Below are positions 9,732-20,400 of a DNA stretch of 64,000 nucleotides, piece after piece (position 1 is the stretch's first letter; every line of letters begins with the position of its first letter). The translations under genes were made by a program, and so were the position numbers. The notes beneath the pieces are model-generated. The model saw nothing but the letters and a program-made list of their open reading frames with translations. It was not told the DNA's origin and did no database searches. Origin of the DNA: Calditrichota bacterium (lineage in GTDB: Bacteria; CLD3); NCBI GenBank assembly GCA_008501735.1, contig QQUF01000028.1:62001-126000 (forward strand). Reading direction: 5' to 3'.

Positions 9732-9929
9732 AATTAAATCTAATTTATATTTTAATTCTTTTCAACTAGATTTTGTAACGACAAGACAATACCTTATTCC
9801 TACTTCTTGACTAGTTACACAAGAGTTCCATTGATAAAAATTATTTTTGAATTTACCTTAGCAAGTAAAAGAAGAAAATTTAATTTCAATTTCTTCTTTT
9901 ACTCCAAAATTAAATGCTGAAAAAAAGAA

Positions 9930-11015
9930 ATGCCTGAACTCCTCAAAGACCGATTTTTTACAAAAACTTTCATCGAAGAACTCGCCGAAGTTACTCACAA
10001 GAATTACTCCGATTTTGATAAATCGAAATTCAAAAGTTTAGTCTTCTCTTCAGATTGGAACGCAAAAGAACTCAAAGAAAAAATGCGGCACATTACTTTG
10101 TGCCTTGGTGAAACTCTTCCTCAAAATTATGAAAGTGCTTTAGAAATTTTGCAGAAAATCGCTCCTGAATTTTCAGGTTTTGATGGAATGGTTTTTCCTG
10201 ACTTTGTGGAAGTTTACGGATTAAATAATTTTTACGAATCTTTAAAAGCTTTGGAACACTTAACCAAGTTCTCAAGTTCAGAATTTGCAATTCGACATTT
10301 TTTGCTCAAAGACCAAAACAAAGTTATTGATTTGATGCTCAAGTGGTCGAAAAGTGAAAATTTTCACGTCAGAAGATTGGCAAGTGAAGGTTGTCGTCCA
10401 AGACTTCCTTGGGCAATCGGAGTTCCAAATCTAAAAAAGAACCCAAAACCAATCTTGCCAATTCTCGAAAATCTCAAAGCAGACGAAACCGATTACGTAA
10501 GAAGAAGTGTTGCAAATAATTTGAACGACATTTCCAAAGATTTTCCAGATTTGGTTCTTGAAATTTGTGAAGGTTGGTACGGCAAACACAAAAATACAAA
10601 TTGGATTGTCAAACACGCTCTAAGAGGTTTGTTAAAAAAAGGAAATCCGCGAGCATTAATTTTGTTCGGATTTGGAAAGCCTGAAAACGTTGAAGTCTCG
10701 AATTTAGTTTTGGACAAAAATTATTTAAGGATTGGAGAGGAGTTTAATTTTAGCTTCGAAATTCAAATTCCAAAAGATTCTTCTTTAAAATTACGAATTG
10801 AGTACGCAATTCACTTCTGCAAAGCTAACGGAAGTCTTTCAAAAAAAGTATTCAGCATTTCTGAAAATACTTTTTCAAAACCTCAAACTGATTTTAGTAA
10901 GAAACATTCATTCAAAGATTTAACAACACGAAAACATTATTCAGGCGAACACTTTTTAGAGATAATTGTAAATGGAGTCACAAAACAAAAGTTTACTTTT
11001 CTTTTGGAAGCCTAA
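9930..11015 (+). CDS. alkC: DNA alkylation repair protein, AlkC-like
   Basis: A 361-residue HEAT-repeat DNA glycosylase-like protein. The helical repeats run to about residue 255 and include the family segment VRRLASEGCRPRLPWA near residue 150. The C-terminal ~100 residues are beta-rich (VSNLVLDKNYLRIGEEFNFSFEIQIP...). Known AlkC proteins carry such an Ig-like domain after the HEAT array and excise 3-methyl-adenine or -cytosine lesions without base flipping; applying this here is by family. The start is supported by the matching relic copy at 9079, which begins with the same residues. Confidence 0.85.
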   Translation: MPELLKDRFFTKTFIEELAEVTHKNYSDFDKSKFKSLVFSSDWNAKELKEKMRHITLCLGETLPQNYESALEILQKIAPEFSGFDGMVFPDFVEVYGLNNFYESLKALEHLTKFSSSEFAIRHFLLKDQNKVIDLMLKWSKSENFHVRRLASEGCRPRLPWAIGVPNLKKNPKPILPILENLKADETDYVRRSVANNLNDISKDFPDLVLEICEGWYGKHKNTNWIVKHALRGLLKKGNPRALILFGFGKPENVEVSNLVLDKNYLRIGEEFNFSFEIQIPKDSSLKLRIEYAIHFCKANGSLSKKVFSISENTFSKPQTDFSKKHSFKDLTTRKHYSGEHFLEIIVNGVTKQKFTFLLEA

Positions 11016-11017
11016 AT

Positions 11018-11054
11018 AAAAAGAAGCACAGTTAATAAAACCGTACTTCTTTTT
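11018..11054 (+). terminator. Terminator after alkC
   Basis: AAAAAGAAG at 11018-11026 pairs with CTTCTTTTT at 11046-11054, three bases past the alkC stop. The inner stem is extended by several further pairs with two mismatches. Confidence 0.6.
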
Positions 11055-11142
11055 AGTAAGAGAGAGATTTTCGCCCAAAAAAACAGGAGAAAACAGGCAA
11101 GTATTTTCTCCTGAGGGAGAGAGAAAGTCAGGTAATTTGACT

Positions 11143-14100
11143 TTACTTTAGTAGGAGCATTTTGCGTGTGAATTGTTCGGTGTTTGTTTTCATTTTAACG
11201 AAGTAAACACCTGAGCTGATTCTTTTACCTAAATTATCTGTTCCGTCCCATTCCACTTTATAAATTCCACCTTTAATTAATCCACTGTTCAGAGTTTTAA
11301 CAAGTTGACCTTTCACATTGAAAATCGAAAGTTGAACCAATTTGAAGCCTGAATTAACATTTGGAACTTCAAAAGAAATCGTTGTCGTCGGATTAAAAGG
11401 ATTCGGGAAATTTTGATTTAAGGCAAACCTTGAAATTACTCTTTTAGATTCTGGCACTTTTTCGATGTCAGTGATGATTTTTATCACTTCATGTTCTGTT
11501 TTGAACAAATCGAAACTAACGTCAACAAGTTTGTAGTAGTAAGTTTCACCGATTTTTACATTTCGGTCTGTGAAATTGTAGTTTGTTTCGTTTGCAAAAC
11601 TTCCTTTTCCTTCCAACTCTTCGTGTCCTTCGTAAGAGGCGATTTTTACAAAATTTTCTACTTTGTTTTGTGAGCGGTGAATTTCAAAACCTAAGTTCTC
11701 AAACTCGCTTGAAGTTGTCCACTCAAGTTTAATTTTATTCTCAATTTGAGTCGCTGTGAAATCTGCAAGTTCAATGAAAAGTGGTGAGTCGTTTGAAGCA
11801 ATTCCGAAATCTCCAGCAACTTCTGCAACGTTGTTTGTGTGCTTTTGGTTTGAAGGAGCAGAAGAATTTTGAGTTGCCGTAATAGTTACCGAACACTGTC
11901 CATTTCCAGCATCTTGAACTAAGGCTGTTCCTTGTTCAATCCAATTTGCACCGTCAAATCTGAAAATTTTTGCAACACTTCCGTGAGAAAGTCCTTCTGG
12001 AGCTTCTGAATTGAGGAAGAAGAAAGTTAGGTTTGCAGTAAAATTATTTCCGCCAACAGTTGCGACGTTAAAAGTTCTTGCAACACTGTTTGGCAAATCC
12101 GTTGGATTTTGTCCCGCAGCAGTTTGAACGGTAATTTGAGTTGGATTCGTTCCGCCTCCGTTTGTTGTGAGTTCGATTGCCATTACGTTTTGGTTTCCGC
12201 CATTTTCGTTAGCAGTAAAATTATTCGTGGTATTTGGAATCGGATTTCCACCGTTTGTAACAGGAGGTAAAATTTGTTTGCGGAAAACCTTAAGCACAAA
12301 TTCACCTGAAAGGAATGCAAAACCGCCTGTAAGTAAGTGATATTCTCCAGCAGCTAAAGTCAAGAAACCTGTTTGTGGAAGTCTTGAGTGAACCTCATTT
12401 ACAACTGCTATGTCATTACAACCAAGACTTGTGAAACTTCCGCAACTTCCTGTGAAAAGTTCTAAAACAGTAGGAACTTCTTTGAGAGAGTCTTGCGTTG
12501 TAAAACTAACTTCCCAAGTTTCACCTACGGGAACTGTAAACTTATACCAAACTGTCTTATTAAATTCTGCATCTGGAATACCACAACTTTGTAGATTATT
12601 CACGTCAGCAGTCGCATCTCTGTTATCAATTTCAATTGGAGTTACAAAATCTGTAATCTCAATTGCATTTTCACAAAAGTCATTTCCAATATTTTTCATT
12701 TCGAATGAGAAAAATGAGCTTGGAGCATTTTTACCCACTAAATTTGTTCCTGTTCCACCAAAAGGTGCTGTAATAATAGCTCCATTTAAAGACTTCGCAG
12801 CAATATAGTATTCAAGGGAATCACCAACAGATTGAACTGGAATTTGTGCGGTAAAGACAGCAAAGATTTCGTTGCTATCGTACTTATTCGATGAAATTTG
12901 AGATTTTGCTCTGGCTTGGAAATTATTTCCGTGAGTTACACTTTTTCGAGTTCTTACTTTTGTTTTTCTAAAGTTCTGAGACACTTCTAAAACTTGGTTT
13001 TGATTTTTGCTGATTGAATTTGCAGGGCTTGAAGTTGACATTTGAACTGGAGTGAAGTTTCCACCTGTTTTTGCAGAACGAAACCAAACTGTTGGAACAT
13101 CATTTCCTGTTGTTACTATAGGATTGCTACCAAATGCTTGAATTGAGGCAGTAATCGTGATTGGTAAACTTGGTTCTTGTTTTTCTTCCAACTCTGTGTG
13201 AGCGATTAGTGGAATTGAGTTACAAGCAGTTATTCGAATCATTGGAACTTTATTAATTCCCAATTTTGCATTTATCCAAGCGGTTCCTAAAGTGTCTCCT
13301 GAAAAAGAAACATTTGACAATTCACCCAATAAATTTCTACTTGTGTCTGCTCCAACGGGAAAACTTCCTAAAACACTTGGTGTTAACTGTGAAATTCCTG
13401 CAAAAATTCTTTTATCTGGAGTGAGCAAAACAGGAGCTGGAATCGGGAACTTGTTCCAAGCATCAAAAACTCCACCATCTGCCAAAAACTCATTGTAAGT
13501 CATATCCTCTGTAACATTCTGATTTAAACTTGAAGGAATTACATCTGTTGTATCTCCTTCCCAAAGAGTAATTCGGAACTTTTCAGAGTTATCAGAAGGC
13601 TCATTCATAAAAATCGAAACTGTATCGACAACTACTGTATCACAAAAAGTGAAAGAATTTACAAGCACTCCAACACCTTGGTCAAAACCAACATTAAATG
13701 CATCTTTTGAGCCATCGTCGTAAGCAAAAACATTTGAACTGACATCATAATTATGAGTTAAAGCATTGTTTGAGTTGTTTTGGTCGCTTCCTAAATTTGT
13801 AGTCACAGTTAAAGTAAAAGAAGAATTTGTACTGAATGAGCTCAAATCCAAATCAGGAAAAGTTACAATTTCAGTGCTACCACTTGCAAGGTTAGTAACT
13901 GAAACAGTGTTTGAATATTTTCCCGGAACCGTTGCGATGACATCAAAACTATTTGTATTGGTTCCAAAATTTCTCACTGTTGCAGTTACTTCCTCACAAT
14001 TTTGGCAGTTAGCCATAACTGAATATTTTCCACTGTTGATTAGTGTAACACCAACATCATTTGCATTTAAATTCTCTATCAAACTCACGTCATCAATTGC

Positions 14101-17100
14101 CATATCCGAAGTGAACCCTCTTGTAAAACCTCTCCAACGAAATCTGATTTGCTCACCAACAAATTGTGATAAGTCAAGCTGTGCTTCCGAATAACCTGAA
14201 TTGCTTGAATTAGTTTGCTGTCCGTCAAAAAGGATTGCGTCTAATTGTAAAACTGTTCCGTCAATGTCCATAACATCAACTGCCATAGTTCCCATATTTA
14301 CTCCAAACATATGGTAGAAGAAGCTAAGTGAAGGATTTGTTAATCCTGTCAAATCGAAACAAGGCGAATACATTAAAGCATTTTTCTTAAACTGATTGCT
14401 TGCATCTGATGATTCGGTATAAATAAATTGACCTGAACCTAAAGTGTTATCTCCAGAAGGACCAGTTCCACTTGAAGGAGTTGAAGAGCTTTTTGCTGTC
14501 CAATTAATGTCATCACCTACAATGTTTAACCAACCAGTTGCAGTCGCAAAACTTGCTCCATTAAAATCTGTAACATTATCAAAATTCTCATTGTAAGGAA
14601 ATGTATCCACTAAATTATTACAACTTGGGTTTTGGTAAGTAGTGTAGTCCAAACTCTTAGAATTATTACTTAAATTTTCATCAGTTGCAGATGTTAAAAC
14701 TCCAGTCCCATTCAAAGTGTTTGTGCCAATGTTTACGGAGGCAGTTATTGTAAGAGTTGTAGTGTCAGAAGCATTTGTTACAATGTTCGTAAAAACATTT
14801 GTTACAGTTGTGTCATTAACACTATCTCCATCAAGGTCAAGACTGACATCAACACTTTGTGCAGTGTTTAAACCTTTATTTCGTAAAATAACTTGAATAT
14901 CAAAATCTTTTCCTGCAACAACAGGAAAGTTGTTCACCAAAGATAACTCTACAAGTTCAATATCGTTACTCGGCTGAGAAGACAATGAAAAATCATCAAT
15001 TGCCATATCACTTCTAAAAGATGAACCTGTAATTCCTTCGAACCTTATAATTATTTCATCGCTCCCCAAACCTCCAACCAAGAAAACCGCTTCTCTCCAA
15101 TCCGCTCCACTTGTTGCTTGTTGTTGTCCTGTCAATGAAACAACATCGTCTAGCAAAACATTGTTGTTGCCGTCCAAAACATCGACATTCAAAGTTCCCA
15201 TATTACTTCCAAACATATGGTAGAAGAATGAAACTTGCGGATTTACCAAAGCAGAAATATCAAAACAAGGAGACCTTATGATTGCTGTTTTACTTGGGTT
15301 GTTGCTTCCTGAAGCTTCTGTGTAAAGGTATTGTGTATTTCCGTTCGTGTTGTCTCCTGTTGGTCCTGTATCACCAGAAATAGTTCCAAATGTTTCGCTT
15401 TCCCAGTCAAAATCATCATTGGAAAGATTAACCCAACCTGTTGAAGGGTCGAAATTAGCTTCGTCAAACAAAGCCGAATTATCGAAATTTTCAGTGTAAG
15501 GAAAAGTGGAAACGCAACCTGGTAAAAGTTCAAAAGTTGTTGTTAGTGAATCATTTGCTGCATCTCCGTCAGTTCCATTTTCAAGAACTACGAATGCATT
15601 TGCTGTTAAAGTCTCAAGTGTTCCACCAAAAGTAATTGGGAAATTTACTGTCAAAGTATCACCAGTTGCCAAGTTTGCAAACGTAACAGAATCGTGAGTA
15701 GCAGGATTGTCTAAAGTAAAATGTACTTTACCATTTGCAGGATTTCCCAAAGCTCCAAGATTAGTAATTTTTATAGTAAAGTTTTGTGTTTGATTCACTT
15801 TTGGACTTGCAGGAGCGTTGAACTCTACCATTTTCAAATCTTCCGGAGAAGGGCTTTTAACCATCATTCCCCAAGAAATTAGTGTTCCTGAATCTGCAAT
15901 AATATCATCTAAAACTTTTAGTCTCCAAGTTCCATTAATCGGCTCGTCATCAAAAGTAGAAAGTGGATTATCAGGGACAAAAGTTCCTGTCATTGGACTT
16001 TCGCCGTCTTCTGCTAAAGTATTTGCTTCATCGTCAAAAACCGTACATTCATAATTCTCATCATCACCATTACCTTCACTTAGGAGAACTTCTGTTCCAC
16101 TTGGAGAAATTAAAGAAAAAATCATATCATCTGCAAATGCGTGTTCAACTTCAACAAAAATATTCAAATCTTGCACATTTCCTGCAACATTTGTAATTAT
16201 TAATTCACTTTCTGTTTCATCTAAATCAGGCATAACAAAGGGTAAATTCTTGTCTTGACTTACAAAATAATTGTAATCAGCTCCGTCACCTGGGTCAGCA
16301 ACTTTAATTTTTATTGGAATCACTTGCGGAATTGCTCCACCAACTGATGTTACTGTAATTTCACCATTAAACTCAGTTCCTATTGCAGTCCCATTTGGAA
16401 CATTGAAAGAAGCTGTAAAGTTTTCGCTTGAACCATTTGCAAGTGTTCCTCCAAGAGCAGGAATTGCGTTTGTAGAAAGTGTAAATTGACTAACTCCTGA
16501 ATTAGCAATTGTGTAAGAATCACTTGAATTGATATTTTTAAGTTCCAAATCAAATTCAACCGTTTGCCCTTCAACTCCGCAAGTTGTAATTTCATAAGGC
16601 TTTGTTATAAAATCTTTTCCAACTCCATCTGCGATATCGAAATGAAGTCCCCAATCATTTAATGTTCCTGTTCCAGAAATTTTATCCGTAGATTTTTTTG
16701 CATTTGGTCCGAAAAATCCCTGTTCAGAAAAAATCTCTAATTCCCAAGTTCCGTTTGGATCTTCTCCATCAAATTTTCTAAGTAATTCTTGCGGAACTAA
16801 AGCACCTGCGAATGAAGAAGTTTGGGAAATAATAGTTGTCGAAGCTTCATCATCAAAGACAACGCAATCGAAATCCGAACCCGTTCCACGCGAAGAAACT
16901 AAAAGAACTTTTGTCCCAGAAGGAGATTTGAGAATAAACTGAAGCTCAAACGTTATGTTATAATCAACATCAATGGACAAGTTCATATCTTTAATTAGCC
17001 CTGTAAACCCTGAAACAGTTGTAGTAGAACTTCCGTCAAAAGGTGCATTAATTGTTAATGGAAGAGAAACATCGTTGCTTGGAACGTGAGAATAATTTGC

Positions 17101-17214
17101 TCCATCACCTTGGTCGGGACAAATTATATTGATAGAATTTCCACCCTTAGCAAAGAGAATAGAGTTTGTTACTAAAAGTAGAAACAGAATAAAGTGTTTA
17201 GTAAAGTTTTGCAT
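11143..17214 (-). CDS. Giant T9SS-exported surface protein with P-domains and MAM-like modules
   Basis: A 2,023-residue extracellular protein. I chose the ATG at 17214 because GGAGCACAAA precedes it and it opens a clean signal peptide (ending SILFAKGG); the frame runs 23 codons further upstream. Two proprotein-convertase P-domains occur (about residues 15-195 and 305-455). Both contain SPSGT...VLL, a VFDDEA segment and NGTW. CARDB-like adhesive strands and two near-identical MAM-like modules follow, containing FPYTENFDN, YLYTE, FFYHMFG.NMGT and RSDMAIDD. A fibronectin-like segment and the sorting signal NQNFPNPFNPTTTISFEVP...GVYFVKM end the protein. No protease domain is visible. It is probably a cell-surface adhesin-like protein. 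Confidence 0.88.
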   Translation of the reverse strand: MQNFTKHFILFLLLVTNSILFAKGGNSINIICPDQGDGANYSHVPSNDVSLPLTINAPFDGSSTTTVSGFTGLIKDMNLSIDVDYNITFELQFILKSPSGTKVLLVSSRGTGSDFDCVVFDDEASTTIISQTSSFAGALVPQELLRKFDGEDPNGTWELEIFSEQGFFGPNAKKSTDKISGTGTLNDWGLHFDIADGVGKDFITKPYEITTCGVEGQTVEFDLELKNINSSDSYTIANSGVSQFTLSTNAIPALGGTLANGSSENFTASFNVPNGTAIGTEFNGEITVTSVGGAIPQVIPIKIKVADPGDGADYNYFVSQDKNLPFVMPDLDETESELIITNVAGNVQDLNIFVEVEHAFADDMIFSLISPSGTEVLLSEGNGDDENYECTVFDDEANTLAEDGESPMTGTFVPDNPLSTFDDEPINGTWRLKVLDDIIADSGTLISWGMMVKSPSPEDLKMVEFNAPASPKVNQTQNFTIKITNLGALGNPANGKVHFTLDNPATHDSVTFANLATGDTLTVNFPITFGGTLETLTANAFVVLENGTDGDAANDSLTTTFELLPGCVSTFPYTENFDNSALFDEANFDPSTGWVNLSNDDFDWESETFGTISGDTGPTGDNTNGNTQYLYTEASGSNNPSKTAIIRSPCFDISALVNPQVSFFYHMFGSNMGTLNVDVLDGNNNVLLDDVVSLTGQQQATSGADWREAVFLVGGLGSDEIIIRFEGITGSSFRSDMAIDDFSLSSQPSNDIELVELSLVNNFPVVAGKDFDIQVILRNKGLNTAQSVDVSLDLDGDSVNDTTVTNVFTNIVTNASDTTTLTITASVNIGTNTLNGTGVLTSATDENLSNNSKSLDYTTYQNPSCNNLVDTFPYNENFDNVTDFNGASFATATGWLNIVGDDINWTAKSSSTPSSGTGPSGDNTLGSGQFIYTESSDASNQFKKNALMYSPCFDLTGLTNPSLSFFYHMFGVNMGTMAVDVMDIDGTVLQLDAILFDGQQTNSSNSGYSEAQLDLSQFVGEQIRFRWRGFTRGFTSDMAIDDVSLIENLNANDVGVTLINSGKYSVMANCQNCEEVTATVRNFGTNTNSFDVIATVPGKYSNTVSVTNLASGSTEIVTFPDLDLSSFSTNSSFTLTVTTNLGSDQNNSNNALTHNYDVSSNVFAYDDGSKDAFNVGFDQGVGVLVNSFTFCDTVVVDTVSIFMNEPSDNSEKFRITLWEGDTTDVIPSSLNQNVTEDMTYNEFLADGGVFDAWNKFPIPAPVLLTPDKRIFAGISQLTPSVLGSFPVGADTSRNLLGELSNVSFSGDTLGTAWINAKLGINKVPMIRITACNSIPLIAHTELEEKQEPSLPITITASIQAFGSNPIVTTGNDVPTVWFRSAKTGGNFTPVQMSTSSPANSISKNQNQVLEVSQNFRKTKVRTRKSVTHGNNFQARAKSQISSNKYDSNEIFAVFTAQIPVQSVGDSLEYYIAAKSLNGAIITAPFGGTGTNLVGKNAPSSFFSFEMKNIGNDFCENAIEITDFVTPIEIDNRDATADVNNLQSCGIPDAEFNKTVWYKFTVPVGETWEVSFTTQDSLKEVPTVLELFTGSCGSFTSLGCNDIAVVNEVHSRLPQTGFLTLAAGEYHLLTGGFAFLSGEFVLKVFRKQILPPVTNGGNPIPNTTNNFTANENGGNQNVMAIELTTNGGGTNPTQITVQTAAGQNPTDLPNSVARTFNVATVGGNNFTANLTFFFLNSEAPEGLSHGSVAKIFRFDGANWIEQGTALVQDAGNGQCSVTITATQNSSAPSNQKHTNNVAEVAGDFGIASNDSPLFIELADFTATQIENKIKLEWTTSSEFENLGFEIHRSQNKVENFVKIASYEGHEELEGKGSFANETNYNFTDRNVKIGETYYYKLVDVSFDLFKTEHEVIKIITDIEKVPESKRVISRFALNQNFPNPFNPTTTISFEVPNVNSGFKLVQLSIFNVKGQLVKTLNSGLIKGGIYKVEWDGTDNLGKRISSGVYFVKMKTNTEQFTRKMLLLK

Positions 17215-17336
17215 TTTGTGCTCCAAAATTTGTTTGCCTGAATTACCTGAACTCAACAAACAAAGACACAAATTAAATGCCACTTTACGACCAAAGAGCT
17301 AAACTATTATTTAGAAAGGACTTAACAAAAATTCAT

Positions 17337-17376
17337 AGATTAATAATGTTTCCTTATGAGGAAACATTATTAATCT
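17337..17376. repeat. Perfect 18-bp-stem hairpin
   Basis: AGATTAATAATGTTTCCT, loop TATG, then the exact reverse complement. The centre reads GTTTCCTTATGAGGAAAC, a motif that recurs in variant form in the hairpin at 17437-17480. It lies about 120 bases upstream of the giant surface-protein start. No T-run follows, so a plain terminator is unlikely; a regulator site or intergenic repeat is possible. Confidence 0.7.
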
Positions 17377-17436
17377 ATTTACATAATTTTGAAACAAAAT
17401 ATCTATAAAGTAAAGTAAAAAAGCTAATTTTTATTT

Positions 17437-17480
17437 GTTTCTTTATAGGGAAACAAATTTATGCTTCCCTATAAAGAAAC
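17437..17480. repeat. 16-bp-stem hairpin at the end of the giant kinase gene
   Basis: GTTTCTTTATAGGGAA at 17437-17452 is the exact reverse complement of 17465-17480, with a 12-base loop. Each arm resembles the core of the hairpin at 17337. The right arm touches the stop codon of the kinase gene (17480-17482), so it may cap that transcript, although no T-tract follows. Confidence 0.65.
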
Positions 17481-20400
17481 TAGTCTTTTAACTTATTCCT
17501 TCTTAGGAAATTCATAAATTTTATGTAGTCTTGTCGTGTGTCGGGAATTTGGAATAAAAGCGATAATTTTTTAAGACTTCCGTTCACCTCTTTCATTCCA
17601 ATTTCGAGAACTGCTTTTACTTGAGAACGATTTAGTTCACGTTCCAAGTAAGGCTCAGAAATCACTTCCCAAAAACTTTCTTTCAAATTCACCATTCTTT
17701 CGTAAAGTGATTTTATTTCAGAGTCGCCACTTTTAGTGGCAAGAATCACTTTATTTACATTTTTTAAAGTTTCCTCATCAAAGATATTTTCAACAAAAAG
17801 CAATTCACCTGTTTTGTGTTTTACCACTGCCTTTGCAATCGTATTTTCCAATTCACGAACATTTCCTCTCCAATCATAATTTTCCATTCCTAAGACCGCT
17901 GTTCCACTAAAACCACTAATTTCTTTTCCTGTTTCTTTACAAAATTTTTCTAAAAAATGAAAACCTAAAGGAAGAATATCAGCTTTCCTTTCTCGAAGTG
18001 GTGGAACAACTATTTTCAAAACATCTAATCGGTGAAACAAATCTTCTCTAAAATTTCCATTCACAACTTCTTCTTTTAAATCTTTGTGCGTAGCAACCAC
18101 AATTCTTGAATTAATTTTTATGGCTCTTTCACCGCCGACTCGCCAAATTTCTTTTTTCTGAATCACTCGCAAAAGTTTGGCTTGAATTTCCAAAGGTAAT
18201 TCTGCGATTTCGTCTAAAAACAAAGTTCCGTTTTGAGCTAATTCAAATTTTCCTTTTTTAGTGGATAAAGCACCACTAAATGCACCTTTTGTATGCCCAA
18301 ACAATTCGCTTTCTGCTAAACCCTTTGGAATTGCAGAACAGTTAATTGCAATGAAAGGCTCATTTTTTCTTGGGCTTAATTTATGAAGTGCTTCTGCGAC
18401 AAGTTCCTTCCCTGTTCCTGTTTCACCTTGAATGTAAACTGTGAAATTCACGTTTGCAGCTTCTTCGATTTCCTCGTAAACCTTTTTCATCTTCGGGCTT
18501 TTTCCAACAAAGATTCCTAACTCTTGAATTTCGGAATCAAGTTTTGCTTGAGAATCATTTTCTTGCCTAACTAAAAGTGGAATTAAAAGTTCCGCAATTC
18601 TTTGAACTTCTGAGACATCACTTGAACTAAAAGAGCCAATTTTCAAAGTTTCTCGTGAAAGGTAAATTGCACCAGAAATACCTTCTTTAGTGGAAATTAG
18701 TGGTGAAGCAATAATTGAAAGAAAAGGTTTTCCGATGACACTTTGGTTAGTTTGAAATTCTTCCTCTTGAACGGCATTTTCAATTCTAAGCGGCTCTTCT
18801 TTTTCAATACATTTTTCGATAATTCCACGACTAAAAGTAATGTCATCTTTGCTTAAACTTTGCGAAATGGCTTTTAGTTCAAAATTACCACTTGCTTCGT
18901 CTTTAAAAATTATCTGACAAGAATCAGCCTCGCACTGCTCTACTAAATAATTTAAGAGTTCTGAAAATGCTGTTTGTGGATTCAGGAAACGGAAAATTGA
19001 TTGTAAAAGTTTATTACTGTTTTGCATTTCCGCCACTTTCTTTTCTTGGTTTAAAATTTCTAATTGCTCTTTAAAAATGAATTTTGGTGTCTTGCCATAA
19101 AGTTTTGAATATAATTTTTTTGCTTTCTCTTTGTATTCAAACTCCTTTTTTGAATTACCTAAATTTTCATAAATATTTACAAGTTCAAAATATATTTCTG
19201 CTTTGTGTTCGTCATCTTTAGTGGTAGAAAGTAGTTTAATCAATGATTCTGCGACTTCATTCGTTAAAGGTGAGTTTTTGAGACTAATCTTTATCTTCAA
19301 AAATTTACCCCTAAAAACATTCTCAGAATCATTAATTTCTTTCGCAAGCTCCAACCCGTCTTTACAGGATTCTTCTGCTTCAATAAGTTTACCAATTTCA
19401 TATAAAATATTTGCTTTGTCTAAATTAAATCCCGAATAAAATTGCTTTCCTAATTCTTTTGCAAGTTCTAAAGCATTTTCAGTGTATTCTAAGGCTTTCC
19501 CGTAGTCTTTTTGCAAGGTATAAATTCCACTAATATTCCCATAACCATACATAATTCCCATTTTATTTGATAGTTTTTTATTCATTTCAAAAAACTCTTG
19601 GCAGTATTCCAAAGCCTTTTCAAATTCACCTTTTTCTCTAAGGATTAAACCGATGTTTCCTTTAACCAAAGCAATTCCGGCTTCATCTCCAATCTCTTTG
19701 GAAATACTTAACTTTTTCTCAAAATAAAACATTGCCTTTTTGAAGTTTCCTGAATAATAATTTAACAAACCAAGATTATTGGAAATGAGAGCAATCTTGT
19801 AGGAAATCCCATTTTTTTCATAAAAATTATACGCTTTTAGAAAGTGCTTTTCAGCTTCTTCACTATTCCTTTGATAAAGTAAAACAGTTGCTATTAATCC
19901 ATTTGCTCTTGCAATTTCACTCTGTAAGTTTAGTTTTTTAGAAATCTCCATATACTTGTTTATGTATTCCAAACAAATTTGAAATTCGCCTTTTTGCATA
20001 TAAATTGTGGCTAAATTGAAGGTGTCATTTAAAACCATTTTTGAGTCTTCTTTAAAACCTTCTAGCTTAGAAACCGCACTAATTCTTTCTTTGTAGTATT
20101 CGATTGCTTTCGCAAAATTTCCTAAGTTTTGGAATGCAACTCCAATGTTTCCCTTAACCTCCCAAATATTTTCAACATCATTTTTTTCTACACAAATTTT
20201 AAGGCAGATTTCAAGTGTTTCAATAGCCTCTTTGTTAAATCCACTCATAATGTAAGATTTACCAAGTTGACGATAAAAAATGATTAAGAAACTCTCATTC
20301 TTTTGACTCTTTGAAACTTCAATCATTTTTTTGCAAAGCTCTGTGGCTTTTGAAAACTCACCTTGCTCAATCAATACATTCGTAATTTGTTCATTTGCTT

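Noticed and set aside
11143-17214. A subtilisin-type protease
   Set aside because: P-domains often follow such proteases, but no Asp/His/Ser catalytic motifs occur anywhere in the 2,023 residues.
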